DNA of 64,000 nt from Kingdonia uniflora. Its lineage: Eukaryota; Streptophyta; Magnoliopsida; Ranunculales; Circaeasteraceae. Location: contig JACGCM010002537.1 of NCBI GenBank assembly GCA_014058105.1, positions 310,001 to 374,000 of the forward strand. Reading direction: 5' to 3'. Shown here in pieces: positions 1 to 11,734 of the stretch (the stretch's first letter is position 1; each line of letters opens with the position of its first letter). The translations under genes and the position numbers were made by a program. Under the pieces are notes generated by a model. The model saw only the letters and a list, made by a program, of their open reading frames with translations, ran no database searches and was not told the DNA's origin.

Positions 1-620
1 ACAACATTAAAATTTATTTGAATAGAACTTTTGTTTTCTTTAAGGAGACACTCTTATTACTTTTTCATACTCTGTAAAATACATAGGCTTGACTTTTTAG
101 AACAAAGAGTTAGAAACCCACTTACCTGTTCAGAGTCAGTCAGTCCAGCTGTAGTCGCTCCACGTGCATTCACCGACGCCGGATAACCACGAGATAATGC
201 TGCCACCTACTTTAGACACTAAATGAAACAAACTCCAAAATTGGATGTTTCATGGTAGACATTTGGAATTTCATAATGTTATTTTTAGTCATGCTTTTTC
301 GGAGCTTGAAAATGTTTCACGATGTTCATATGGGAAAGGTCACTGGGTTTTAACACTATGTTCTCCTTGAGCATAAATTAATGTATCAATCAAAGAATCA
401 TATTTTTGTTGTACAAATAATGAAGTACGAATCCACGGGTATACTAGGCGTTGCTTAGACAACGATCACATCGAACAAGACTTGCCCGAAGAAATGTCGT
501 TATGATTTTGAAGTATACCGACGATCGATATACTTCTTTATATTGTCATCAAAAACATCTTTTGGTGCATGAAAGCATGTCTTTATACTGTTGTAGTGCG
601 AAGGCACGTTACTGTAATAC
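1..620. other. Left edge, no gene recognised
   Basis: AT-rich plant intergenic sequence. The one open frame here (451-825) has no recognisable domain and runs through sequence that looks non-coding. I see no exon-like segment with conserved motifs. Confidence 0.5.
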
Positions 621-669
621 AGATAGCACTGAAGGCGCGTCGACGTATTTACCGTGGCTAACCACGGAT
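621..669. repeat. Short direct repeat, partner at 4041-4090
   Basis: About 50 bp around the core GCGTCGACGTATT are repeated in the same orientation at 4041-4090. Both copies end in a TAGTACTA stretch after a GTGGC-type motif. They flank 3.4 kb of repeats. They could be ends of an old element or of a duplicated segment; neither can be shown from this window. Confidence 0.45.
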
Positions 670-1355
670 AGTACTAAGTCAAACACTCTTTCTCCCATCA
701 CGTCTCTCACTCCCAAAGCCGTCTCTCCATCTCCGAAGCACCTCTTTATAATCTTTATGAAATACGTATATTTCGATGTTCGCGACGGTGATTCTCCACC
801 AACGATTTTCTCTTCCTCCAATTGAAAAATACCCATGATTCATAGTTGCAACAAGTTACTTCATCCCCGCTTTCTTTCTTTATCAACAATGGTTGGAATT
901 ACCGCTCAAATCCAAAACCAAACTTATGGATGAAAATTTTTGCAGGTAACTTTTATAATCAGATTATTATTGCAGATTACTTTTATTTGAAATTGCTCAA
1001 ATTACTTCAATATGGTGCATATTATCCTTAAAACCCAATAATCCAATCTAATTTGATTATTATTTTATTTTAAATTATAGGTTTGTTTTATTTAGTCATG
1101 ATTCATGCCAAAGGTAATTTGCTATGATTTCAACTCTTTCTCAATGCATTTTAGGGTTTTGTTTAGTACTACATTAAACACTTAAATGTTGGTTTATACT
1201 TCATAGTTAACAATAAAATTTAATAATTTAGGGAAGTTCAACAAAGATAGATTCATTGGTGAGGAAACATGGGACACTACAGATACATCAAGTTTTTATT
1301 TTCAATGGAATGTCCTTTGCTCAATGCTCACGCCCTCTTGCTTCAACATACTCTA
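670..1355. other. Intergenic, nothing recognised
   Basis: AT-rich sequence with short open frames on both strands that overlap each other and carry no domain. No RNA gene or repeat boundary was seen. Confidence 0.5.
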
Positions 1356-1700
1356 GGGCTCAGTTTGGTTCGATGCAAATCCATTGCAAATTCAACTTCA
1401 ATGCATTTACAAATGTGTTGCAATGCAAATCATGTGCTGGAAAAGTAACACTTTGCAAGTATATTTCAACCATTTACCTGTAATTGAATTCCCTTGTATT
1501 TGCACATGACGTGCATTACAAAACATTGATTGCAATGCAACACAAATGAATTGTATTTACAATGTGTTGCAAGTAATACAATACAACTTATTAACATGTG
1601 TTTGGTTTAAAGTAATGCTAGTGGAGTGGAAACAAATGTTTATGTTTGGTTAGAGACATTTTCATTAATATGTGACTAAACCATCACATACATGAATCAT

Positions 1701-2375
1701 GAGAAAAAGTTCGGTCCTAAGCGCCTAGGACCGAGAGCCGTCCTAAGCGCTTCTTCAACCGATACGTGTCCTATTTAACATTCTCATTAACCATAGTTAA
1801 TTAGTTGTTACGAAATATCTTTTTTTTCTCCAATTAAGGGTAGAGTATCATTTAACATGAATACAATTTTTTATTATTATTATACCAAATCTACTATCCT
1901 TACCCTAAGTCTAAAGCTCTTTGGTCACCAAATGAACTCTTTTGCACATGGCCTTTTCTATTGTACTATGGGAGTGTCAGAATTCCAAGGACGACGAAAT
2001 CTGATTTATTTTCTTAACCTGAGTTTTAAAACGAAGAAATTTGTAATGGAGTGAATTTTTATCCCTTATCTCGAAAATTCATGTTTTTCACCCTACCAAT
2101 TTCTTATGATTAAGAACTTTAAAATATGAGGAAATTGATTAATTTTCTTCAAGACTTCTTTTCGTTCTCATCTTCTTTTTCTCTTGCGCCAACTATAGTG
2201 ATTTATATAAAATAAAGATAATTTATAAAAATAGGAAAAAAAAATTCATTAAATTGATGTTATACCCTTAATTAGAGGAGAGGGTAAATTACTTGATAAC
2301 TAATTAACTGTGGTTAAGGAGGAATGTTAAATAGAACACATGTTGGTTGAGCGCTTAGGACCGAACTTTTTCTCC
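1701..2375. mobile_element. Mutator-like MITE with long inverted repeats
   Basis: A 675-bp element. The first and last roughly 150 bp are inverted repeats, starting with GAGAAAAAGTTCGGTCC on the left and its complement on the right. It is flanked by 9-bp near-duplicates, ATGAATCAT (1692-1700) and ATGGATCAT (2376-2384). Long terminal repeats plus a 9-bp duplication are the usual signature of MULE-derived MITEs. The terminal repeat contains a small internal hairpin built on CGGTCCTA/TAGGACCG. There is no coding capacity. Confidence 0.75.
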
Positions 2376-2450
2376 ATGGATCATATAAAAAAATCAATTG
2401 GGTAACGATCACATACATGAATCATATAATACAATCAATCGGGGAACACC

Positions 2451-2451
<1 letters not shown>

Positions 2452-2479
<28 letters not shown>
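2452..2479. repeat. (GA)n microsatellite
   Basis: A run of about 14 GA dinucleotides. It sits just beyond a roughly 50-bp near-tandem repeat of the sequence flanking the MITE. Confidence 0.9.
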
Positions 2480-2483
<4 letters not shown>

Positions 2484-3017
2484 TGGCTTTAATGATGATG
2501 ATCTTGAGGCTAACAATGTGAATTTCATAATTTTTTTGTCGACAAACAAGAAACAATTTCGATTTGGATTCCTGTTTTGGCATTGGTTTTGATAGATAAA
2601 GTAAATATGGAGTTGATAGAGATTGAGGTCATTACCATTAATAGTTTTTTAGAGAGAGAAATATATATAAACTTTGGGTGTTTTGTTATTGTAGAGATAT
2701 GATAATTTGGAAGAAAATAAGAAATATTTATTAGATGGATTAGTAGAAGTGCTTGAGAAAGAGTGAAAAATTGCAAGTGATAAGCCATAATTTGTTTTAT
2801 CCATGAGTAATTATTGATTTTTTTTTCATGGAGAAGGGAAGAGTTGGAGAGTTGCAACTTGTTGCAGAGATTTTTTGCTGCAACAGAATACAAAGAAAAA
2901 GAGTCATTTTTATACCAAATGCAAATTCCTTGCTTTTGCATTGGATAATTAACATTGAAACAAGCACTTGCAAACGGTTTATAGTTACCTTACTAAAACG
3001 AGCCAAACACATGTAAG

Positions 3018-3577
3018 CGGTCAAAATTGTAGTTAACTTGAATTTATGATCTAGGTGGATCTAGGGATTTTAGAGGTTTTCACATAGTCGTTCGAACGAG
3101 GTTGAGCGTCGTTCGAACGAGTGATCATCCTCACGTGAATTTGGCCCAGGATCCCAAGTCGTTCGAACGACCTCTATTTTTTTTCGTTCGATCGTGTGTT
3201 CGAACGAGTTGACATGTCCTCTGAAATTTGGCCCAGAGGAGTATTTTCGTTCGAACGAGCTTAGATGTCGTTCGAACGACTTTAAGTCTCGTTCGAACGA
3301 CTTTGGCGCTGTTAGTGATCTTCGAGCATTGTTTTGCCTCGAGATCAGTCTTTTATTATTTCGAATCTCTCCTGTTATATAAAGGGGATTTAGTGTAATT
3401 TTGAATTAGGTTAGATTTGAAAGTTAGTTCAGAGAGAAGAACTTAGGGTTAGAGTTTTTATTTATAATTGCTTGATTAGTAATCAAATTTCTCTATTTTT
3501 CCCAGCCAAATTGAGTGTTCTTTGCTATTCTTCTAACTCATATTACTCTCCTCTTCGTATTGCGGATTAATTTGCAA
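3018..3577. mobile_element. Possible solo LTR with TTCGAA palindrome cluster
   Basis: From 3087 to 3310 the 10-mer CGTTCGAACG, or a close variant, occurs about seven times. It is followed by a TATATAAA-like box near 3375 and a leader-like AT-rich stretch. This order (enhancer-like repeats, TATA box, short transcribed leader) resembles a plant LTR promoter. The segment lies between two similar roughly 20-bp words containing CCAAACAC (about 2998 and 3578). No coding region, primer-binding site or clear 5-bp duplication was found, so the solo-LTR reading is tentative. Confidence 0.35.
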
Positions 3578-4094
3578 CGAACCAAACACCTACAACTGAT
3601 TCCCCTTGAATTTAAGTACTTGAACCAAACACTTACAATCGGTTGAAAATGCAAACTGTTGCAATTACATCCAGTTTGCCTCGAACCAAATTGAGCCTAG
3701 AATCATCAATATAATGGTTTTATTTTTTTCCCTACGACGATTAAATTATTTGACTTTTATTTTGTAAATTCAATCATAAAAAGATGTTATGTTTCTCACA
3801 TATTTTATTTTCTCTCTCCAGTTTAAGTTGGATTGATTGGCATGAATCATTTGAAGTAGAAACATTTGGGGATGATAGGATTTGTTTTGAGGAGTACAGA
3901 TAGAGGGTGGGACGACATGTTCTTAAGATAATGGTAGGAATAAACACTTCTATTTGTAGGTATTTTTTCTCAAATATTTGAAACTGTAGTACATTTAGAT
4001 TCGGTCGTCAGTATGCTTACTCATTCGGTACATGGATTTTAGCGCCGAAGACGCGTCGACGTATTCATCGTGGCGAGCCATGAGTAGTACTAGT

Positions 4095-4869
4095 TAACTT
4101 TTATTGCGGAAAAAATAAAAAATAAACTTGTCACATACCCCACATTTCCTATTTATAATACGGACAACGATTTCTTTAACGGGATATCTAACCGACTTTT
4201 ATAGCCATACTCCGAGCATCGGGAGCAGGCTAGGTAATACTAATGTAGCAATTCAAATGATATAAAAACCTCTTTTTTAGGATTGCCATTGCTCAAATTG
4301 CACTATGATTCATAAAATCAGTAGTTATATGTGGCAATGCTTTGATGCTCAGAGTTTGTCAGGAGGCCCATTGTTTAATGTTTGTTTAATTGGTTTTCTG
4401 TGTATAATATGTTTTATTTAATAAAAAAGTGGCGGGGCGCAGGTTTTTTTTAATTAAAAATAATAATTGTGCACATAACATTTTTTTAAAAAACTTGACA
4501 TATTATCTAACTTGTTTAGCGCATCCCTACCCTAAAAAAGATAGGGTTTTTTTTACCAATTGCTACATGTCATATTTTCTCTGATTTTAATCCTATGTGG
4601 CTGATTAATATACCCAGCCTATTGCAGTGCTGCTGATCCTCTTACAAGTTATGAGTTTGTTCGTATTAAAATTTTATTTTTATACTTACAAAGCCTAGTT
4701 TTCGACTTAGCAGCCTTTAGATATTATAATGTTCTAACTTCCCAAATGGTAAGTTTCTAGGAAAATATCAATCCGAAAGACGCGGAGAACATCATATATG
4801 GAGTACTACGGTTTCCCACCCCACATCTTTAGCTTGTAATAATTTATTAAGGACTCGATGTTTGTTTCG
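4095..4869. repeat. Dispersed repeat R1, copy 1 (uninterrupted)
   Basis: A roughly 775-bp block with two further copies in the window: 27222-39655 (split by two transposons) and 45327-45594 (shortened). Shared landmarks in order are GGGATATCTAACCGACTTTT, GATGCTCAGAGTTTGT, GGTTTTCTGTGTATAATATG, TTGCTACATGTCATATTTTC and AAAGACGCGGAGAACATCAT. No coding potential was seen. In copy 3 it lies directly upstream of a small protein module, so it may be a duplicated promoter/5' region of that gene. Confidence 0.8.
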
Positions 4870-5435
4870 ATAAAGGAATAATTCATCAGCCATTTCTCGA
4901 TCCAGACCGTTCGTTACCCATCTCTCGTGAGTCGATGATTATTTAGACTACTCGGATCTCTCCTATGCATTAAAATTAAGTCCCAGCCGTCGGATCCTAT
5001 AAAAATTTCAGAATTAGTTCAAACTTCAAAACTGCTAAATTATCTGCCGAATTAGCCTATATTTTCAGTCAACCAACGTTAGTTTTATGCTTTAAAGCCA
5101 AATCATATGGCGAACTTTGGTCTTTGCACTTTAAAACCAAATCATATGACAAACTTTGGTCTTTGTTCATCACTCCCTCCCCTGAGTCTGAATCCCTCCT
5201 TTCAATCTTCTGAAATCAATCCTTCTAAGGTGTTCTCCCCTTCTTAAATCCGTGAACAATTTGATGATGCTACATGAAGCTTAGAGGAATTCTGTGAACT
5301 CGAAGGTTTGTTTTTGTGTTTTATGATATAGGGTTTTTATTAGTGAAAGTGTCTGATTTGTTGAATTTCATACATAGGATTTTTTTGATTTGGGGTTTTT
5401 ATTAGTGGAAGTGTGTGATTTGTTGATTTTGTCTG

Positions 5436-5861
5436 GTGCGAATCGCTTGGTTTGGTTTGATCCGTTTACATAAGTACTATCTGCATGATATTGATAATCC
5501 TGAGCCCTTTACCACAGTAGGATTAATACTAGTTGTGTTGGTTGTCTGTGATGTTTTGATCATGGTTCTATCTGTTGTTTGTGCTGTGATCGTCATCCCT
5601 TGCTTTATATGTTCCCATCACAAGGTCCCGAGCTGGAAAAACTTTGGGTTTTTACCATCCCTGCAAAGTTTGATTTATGGTCTTATGTTTATTTATTATC
5701 TGGGTTTCCAGAAGATGAACATATATCCGCACGAGACGATCGTACTCTTCATCAGTATATTAAGCGGCTACACCTTGGTTTTCACTTCATGGCTTACCGT
5801 CCACTTGGTGATTATAATAGCAAGGATAGATGACAGAAAATCAGGCCTCCCCTCGGTTTAA
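5436..5861 (+). CDS. Hypothetical membrane protein ORF
   Basis: An open frame of 141 codons that I do not recognise. The predicted protein has about three or four hydrophobic segments (residues roughly 27-57, 73-90, 100-135), so if translated it would be an integral membrane protein. Upstream (5330-5440) there is a tandem duplication of about 70 bp containing GGGTTTTTATTAGTG, which could belong to a 5' leader with an intron. It ends 145 bp before the first visible exon of the CYP97C pseudogene and does not resemble a P450 N-terminus. A second overlapping frame (5579-5833) is also open. The ORF may be a remnant or chance. Confidence 0.3.
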   Translation: MRIAWFGLIRLHKYYLHDIDNPEPFTTVGLILVVLVVCDVLIMVLSVVCAVIVIPCFICSHHKVPSWKNFGFLPSLQSLIYGLMFIYYLGFQKMNIYPHETIVLFISILSGYTLVFTSWLTVHLVIIIARIDDRKSGLPSV

Positions 5862-6006
5862 GAGTTTTATTAGAATACATATAACTAGGCCTAAGAGTTT
5901 TTTTCTTTTTCTTCTTCTTCTAATGTTAGATGTTTCTTGATATTCTTAAATATGTAGTATTAATGTTCTTACTTGTTACTTGATTTGACAGTTCCATATG
6001 TTTTAG

Positions 6007-8081
6007 GTTTCGAGTGTATAGTTGATAAACGATCTTCTGTCAATGTTAGTTGCTGGGCATGAGATAACTGGTTCAGTTTTGACATGGACATTGTATCCTC
6101 TAAGTAAGGTAACCTCAAAACTTTCATTTTTTTCCTTTTGAGACTTAATTTTGCGTACTTTCTTTCAGTAAACAAATTTAAACAAATTTTGTATACTTGA
6201 AAGAAATGCTAGAGATTTATATCATAAAATCATTGAACTTGTCAGATGCTCTAGTTAAACTGCTACGCATTGACTCAGTCCGGCGTTCAAGTATTAGCCG
6301 TTTTGCATATAATGTTCATTTTTGTTGATATAAGCCGTTTTGTTAAGATTACCCTCATAAATTTAATCTTATGTACTTACTTTTGCAGGATGCATCCTCT
6401 TTGATCAGAGCGCAAGAAGAAGATGACAGAGTTTTACAAGGAAGACTGACTACTTATGAGGACATAAAACAGCTTAAATACTTGATCCGCTTCATAAATG
6501 AGTCAATGTGTCTCTACCCACATCCTCTTGTAGGTTGCAACACAACTTTCATACTTGTATATTGTCATATAATGTTTTTTATCTTTTGTATTGAACATAT
6601 CTATACTCTAAAATTCACAGGTCCTATTAAGATGGGGCCATAGTCCCAGATGTGCTTCCAGGAAATTACAAAGTTAATGCTGGTCAAGACATAGTAATTT
6701 TAGTATACAATATCCATCGCTCCTCACAGGTATTCGTGCAAATATTTCCAACCCCTAAGCTGTCTAAGCTCCTTATGATATCCCTGTTATACCTCATTCA
6801 GAGAAGATGTGAAATCGTGAACATCTTTTCTTTTTATTGTCAAAATACCAGATTCCTTTATCTCAATAACACATTATAGCCATCACCCGTGTTATGTTGA
6901 TTTTATCATCTCTCCAGAGATATGCGACTATGTCTCATCTTTTGCTGAGTTGGGTGCTATATTGTTATTTTCTTTTAATTGCTTGTGGATAAAACAATTG
7001 GATCTTGCGTATTTGCATTTAGTAAAACTAGATTCAGTATGAACTGATTGCAATTGAGCAGATTCAGCCTTTCAAAGTTTCTTTATCGAAATGAAAATAC
7101 TCTATAATTTTATTAACCCGAAGCTTGTGGTTTTGCCTTGTTAACGTTCTCAACAATGTCATTTTTTCGTTTTAATATTCTAACTTTATTGTTATGGTGC
7201 TAAAGGTCTGGGAGAGAGCAGAAAAGTTTGTACCAGAAAGATTTAATTTGGATGGACCAATGTCGAATGAGACAAATACTGATTACAGGTTTTTATTTCT
7301 ATTGATCTCTAAAAGTTTGTCTGGAGTAATAATATAAGATTCGATTTGGATAGAAAAAAGTTCTCTTGTTTTCTAGCGTACATCGCTCTAGATTACATAG
7401 TTGATGTTGTGTATTTCCCTTGAGACATTCTCTTTTTCACGTCTTGAGAGACTTAAAAGTCTTCTTGCCAATCAGTTACCTTTTGTTTCACAATGACACC
7501 ATCCGCTAATGTTAGTTGCATTTCTAACTTTTTGAAGAATATCTATAGATTCATTTCATTTAGTGGAGGGCCTCATAAGTGTGTTGGCGATCAGTTTACC
7601 TTGTTGGAAACCATTGTTGCACTTGCAATATTTGTACAAAAGATGAATTTTGAGCTTGTTCTTGACCAGAACATCAGCATGACCACTGATGCAACTATCC
7701 TTACAACAAATGTAAGTTTTCCTTTCTAATGCATCCCCGTGGCATCATACATTATATTTACCATTACCAAATTTCTGATTTATCGAGATATATTTCCAAA
7801 AATATGTTATGCCATAAACCCCCTCGGCGTGTTCCAAATAGTAAAAACATGGCCATATTGCGTAACAAATAGGTTGTGAATATCGTAGTTTGGTATTATT
7901 TCTTTGTACAAAAACAAATGGTGATGATGCCACTTGATATTTCTTAATATTTGATATATTTCGTGATGTATCTCCATTTCTGATGAAGTAATACATTGTG
8001 CTAATTTTGTGTTTGCAGGACTTGTATATGAAACTAAGTCAATGGAGTGCTCAACCTGCATTTGTGCCATTCTTAGTGTAA
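6007..8081 (+). pseudogene. CYP97C-type carotenoid hydroxylase pseudogene (3' half)
   Basis: Six exon pieces match the C-terminal half of a CYP97C (LUT1-type) P450, the plastid enzyme that hydroxylates the epsilon ring of carotenes in lutein synthesis. Exons: 6007-6108 (I-helix AGHEITGS), 6389-6529 (K-helix NESM..YPHP; the usual ExxR Arg is Cys here), 6621-6729, 7206-7288 ([13 protein letters not shown]), 7549-7711 (heme loop [12 protein letters not shown] with the Cys ligand) and 8019-8081 ending in TAA. Most introns keep GT..AG ends. Breaks: an in-frame TAG at 6019-6021 where the family has Gln, and one extra G in the run 6634-6637 that shifts the frame. The first half of the enzyme, including the transit peptide, is absent. 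Assignment to 97C rather than 97A/B rests on the FSGGP.KCVGDQF and ISMTT.AT words. Confidence 0.88.
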
Positions 8082-10138
8082 CTTCTTTTATAAGTTTGTA
8101 TCTATATATTCACTACAAAATTACGATTGATCTTGTATTTTACCACATATTGAAAGAAAGAACTTAGTTTTACGAGCTTCTTCCATCCTTTTTTAATTGC
8201 TATCTGATCTCGTTCGATTGGCCATTATATATTTAGGTGTGTATACCTCGCAGTCTTAGAAATTTAATTGAATTCAGTGAGGATCAATGACAGTATATTC
8301 ACCAAGGCACGTGCTATCGCGCGTGCTAAGCTGTTATGCTCAACCTATTTTTTATTACATTGATCAAGATAAAAATTTGGACAAGAGATAAATACATTGC
8401 TTGATCATATGTTTAATTGCTGAATTCATGTAATTACATCATGACATAGTAAAACATGGATATCAAAATAGTTTGTTCATCACACGCAAATAAAATAGGA
8501 TCTAGGTTTTCAATAACAAACATGTAATGTACTGGTGTATTTGTGCGGTGCGGTGCAGTTTATTAGTGGACACGTTAAAAAATGGAAAATAACTTGGGGT
8601 TTATAATTTCTTAGCAACTGAAAGTAAAAGGGGAGATATAGGTTTAACTCCAACAACCATCAAATGCCAGTAAAAGGTGCGATAGTAGGATAATTTTGAA
8701 GGTAGCCTGTGCTTGGTAAAGATAACCACAGGGCCCTACTTCTTAAGAATACCTTTATTTGCAAACTCGCGCTGCCTACTATTTAAAGTGTGAAGTCTGG
8801 TCCATATTTCCGCATTGCAACCATGAAACGTGTTTATGATCTCAAAAATAAACAAAAACAAAAACAAACGAGATAGATAATGGTACACTAACGGGCTACA
8901 TGTAGATTGTAGATTAAAAGCACAAGTAGCTGAATCCGAAACCTGTGAATCCAAAAAGTAGATTCCTCAAGTTTCCACAGCCAATTATTGTACTGACAAC
9001 ATCATCTCAGGATTTTACAGGCCATGGAACAAAATAATAGGCAAACACAAAATATAGAATAGCCTGACAAAAACAAACTATAGATACTACTGCACTTACT
9101 GTGAACAAATTGGGTCTCAGCGAGCAACTTCGACGCCATCTAATTTACATAAACTCAAAGATCATGTATTCCTTAAAAGCCTTCATACATCTTTTAAGAA
9201 ACCTTTGAAAACTTTGGAAAATAGGTGACAAACCTGTTTGTTTTTCATGGATTTATGAACACAACTAGGATATATAAAAGAAACTAAAGAAATAAAATTT
9301 TGAAGGGCACGGTAATCTGTACCCCACATCACAAAAGAAATGAGAATATATATATATAATGAAGTACATAATTTTAAAAACAGACTATTAGTGTGAGCGA
9401 AACAAAAACAGGGAGTGCTTCACAATAAATAGTAGTAAATAGGCATTTCGACATACTGAAGTGCCATGTCTTCTTGAACTATATTTATTCTTTCATGAGC
9501 GAAAAAAATAGCTCCTAACACATGGAATGCTGACATGACCTGTCCCCAACACTTCTAGTAGAAATTCACTTTGTCCACCAAAGAGGGAAATGTTTACCCT
9601 CAGCTGGTATACCACCACTAAAACCAATTTTGCAGTTCCCTTGCTAATCTCTGAACATTGCTTTGTGACATTCTAAGCGGCATATGTCCCTTGTTTCTCT
9701 TCATGTATAACTCTTTGATAACCATGCTATGTCTCTAAGGCTATCAAGACGGATGACCTGTTTCAGTTGAACAACTGTTGGGAGTTCTTCTCTACAGTTA
9801 CAATGTTAATTTGGGTTAATCCTTATGTCACTGTGTCATAATTCTCACCTCATCTATCCCCTAACCTGCATCTCAAAACAAATTTCTTACCTGATAGACG
9901 TTCTACTAGTTAAATTAGTACTAATATATTTCAATCAATAAGCCTATATGCTAAAAGTAACCTTTTTGTATTTATTTGTATATTCGGGATTTACATGCTT
10001 ATATGATGTAGACATTCCAAATTCTGCAGCTCTTATGTGTGTTAAATTCTTGTAATGAGATAAGACTGGGTAATACGGTGCTAGACTGATCAAGTTGTAT
10101 CCTTTATCAATTTGTTGTAGTGTACCTGCTTGAGCCAA
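8082..10138. other. Intergenic, nothing recognised
   Basis: AT-rich sequence without exon-like open frames that carry motifs. A GC-rich near-palindrome GCACGTGCTATCGCGCGTGC lies near 8308-8327 and resembles the palindromes that open the modules at 13520 and 44787. A (TA)n-like run lies near 9349. Confidence 0.5.
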
Positions 10139-11000
10139 TAGAAGGGGTGGCCCAGGAAGCTGAACAAAGTTTGTAGTGTTTCACCTTTACTCCAGGCCAT
10201 AGTTGGCGAGCGAGCCTTGCCAAGGTCCCAGGTATATATATCTTTTCCGCAATGACTTTTGTTATTTATATTTTCACAGAAGCATTTATATATAGAATTT
10301 GATATCTGTTGGTACGTTTTGTTCAGATTGTGAAACAGATGCCGGCATACATAAGGAAAAACAATCTTCAAGATCCAAGCAACAAGAGAAAGATAATTTG
10401 CAACAATGAACTACGTTTGGTGTTTGAGACAGACTGTACGGATACGTTCAAATTGAATACGTTTTTAGCTAAGCATATCACTTCTCTTGAACCTAAGAGT
10501 ATGTATCTGTTATAAACAATGCAATTTTTGTAGCTCTCACGATATATTGAAGGAAATTATATATGCATTTTTTGGTTGTAGAAGAAGAATCAGGTTCAGA
10601 ATCCAAACGGCAAAAGGTGGAAAAGGATGTAGATTCTGTAACTGAAACTACAAATGCTGAACCATCACCTCTTATGGTGATATCTGATGCAATCGAGAGG
10701 TTTATTGGTACTGGAGCAAGAGAAATGTCACAATCAAAGGCTTTATGTCATGTTTGGGAGAACATAAAGGCTAACTAACTCGAGGTAAACTCTCCATAAT
10801 TTTGTAGTGTACTAATTTTTGGTAAGAAACATGTTGATTTGTGTCTAACTTTTGGAGTTCTTTTAACATTCTATATATTCAGGACCGTCTAGATACTATC
10901 GCAATTATTTGTGATGCCAATCTTTAAGAGCTATTTGGACGCGAGAGTCTTTCTAGTGAAATGGTATCTCAGTTGCAAGTGCTGTATTTTCAGTTTGGTA
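10139..11000 (+). pseudogene. SWIB/MDM2-domain protein pseudogene
   Basis: Four consecutive exon pieces match a plant protein with two SWIB domains, a fold found in SWI/SNF chromatin-remodelling subunits. Pieces: about 10139-10231 (RRGG start of the first SWIB, ending LPRSQ), 10327-10498 (AYIRKNNLQDPSNKRKI), 10582-10784 (acidic linker SKRQKVEK, then the second SWIB start) and 10883 to about 11000 (TIAIICDANL, FGRESLS). Splice ends are conserved. Breaks: one base lost near 10157-10162, in-frame TAA at 10776-10778 (family Asp), and another TAA in the last piece where Gln is expected. Upstream exons were not found. This is a decayed, probably unprocessed duplicate since introns remain. Confidence 0.82.
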
Positions 11001-11345
11001 GTCTTTGCTGGTTAGTATTAACCTTGATGTACATTGATCTTTGTTTTATCTTCCCTTGAAATGACAGAATATACTATTTGTCTTTTTTGGTTCTAAATGT
11101 AAATTTAATTATTTTCGTAAATAAAAAGATTTCATATTAAAGCTCATATAGTCATTATTGAAATAGGGAAAATACCAATGAAATAGAAGATACCGAACAA
11201 ACAATAACGAGGCCTGTTAAAGGACAAATAAAGATGTCATCTAACCACGTGGGCCAAAAGCAAGAAATACAAGATGTACAAAGAAGGCCCAACACACTTA
11301 TTAACAAAATGAATGACTAAAGAGGGCCCATACACCCCTCTAAAC
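11001..11345. other. Intergenic, nothing recognised
   Basis: AT-rich sequence between the SWIB pseudogene and a MITE. No motif was found. Confidence 0.5.
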
Positions 11346-11726
11346 CTATGTAACATTGACACGGGTAGAGGGTGTCGGACACGACGGTTTCAAAATATGT
11401 GAAAATGCGGACACAACCTTATACCTAATAAGATAGTATCATTCTTCATGTTTCCTATATTGTGTCTTATTATATGTGAATGTATTATGAATATATAATT
11501 ACAATAGTAGCCTATAAGTTAATTTACAACTAATAACAAACATAAAACGATGATAGTAGTTAGTAGAGCTGAATAACATGTATAAGAATTGGAAACCTCT
11601 AAAAGTTATTTCAAAAAGTAAATGAGCTAAGCGAGAAGTGTATGCTGGAGTGTAAAGATGAGTGTCGGTGTGTCCGACACGCTTGGACATGTTTTTTTAG
11701 GTATATGGAGTGTCGATGTTACATAG
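11346..11726. mobile_element. hAT-like MITE, family M1 copy 1
   Basis: A 381-bp element with 17-bp inverted ends CTATGTAACATTGACAC / GTGTCGATGTTACATAG (one mismatch). It is flanked by 8-bp near-duplicates CTCTAAAC and CTCCAAAC. The interior is rich in GTGTCGGACAC-like words. A second, shorter member with related ends lies at 52036-52223. An 8-bp duplication is the hAT signature. Confidence 0.8.
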
Positions 11727-11734
11727 CTCCAAAC

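Larger units (their letters stand above)
1356..3697. mobile_element. Repeat element with about 24-bp inverted ends
   Basis: The left end reads GGGCTCAGTTTGGTTCGATG. The reverse complement of the right end reads GGCTCAATTTGGTTCGAGGC, so the ends are near-identical inverted repeats. Both ends are flanked by TA (inside CTAG), which would fit a Tc1/mariner-like or other TA-duplicating element. The body is AT-rich with many TTGCAA/GCAAAT words and no transposase. It is interrupted by a Mutator-like MITE (1701-2375) and by a possible LTR (about 3018-3577). Class assignment is uncertain. Confidence 0.5.

Noticed and set aside
2398..2592. Open frame with Arg-Glu repeats
   Set aside because: Product of the (GA)n microsatellite.
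3087..3310. Possible CRISPR-like array
   Set aside because: Repeats are short palindromes with irregular spacing in plant nuclear DNA; no cas genes.
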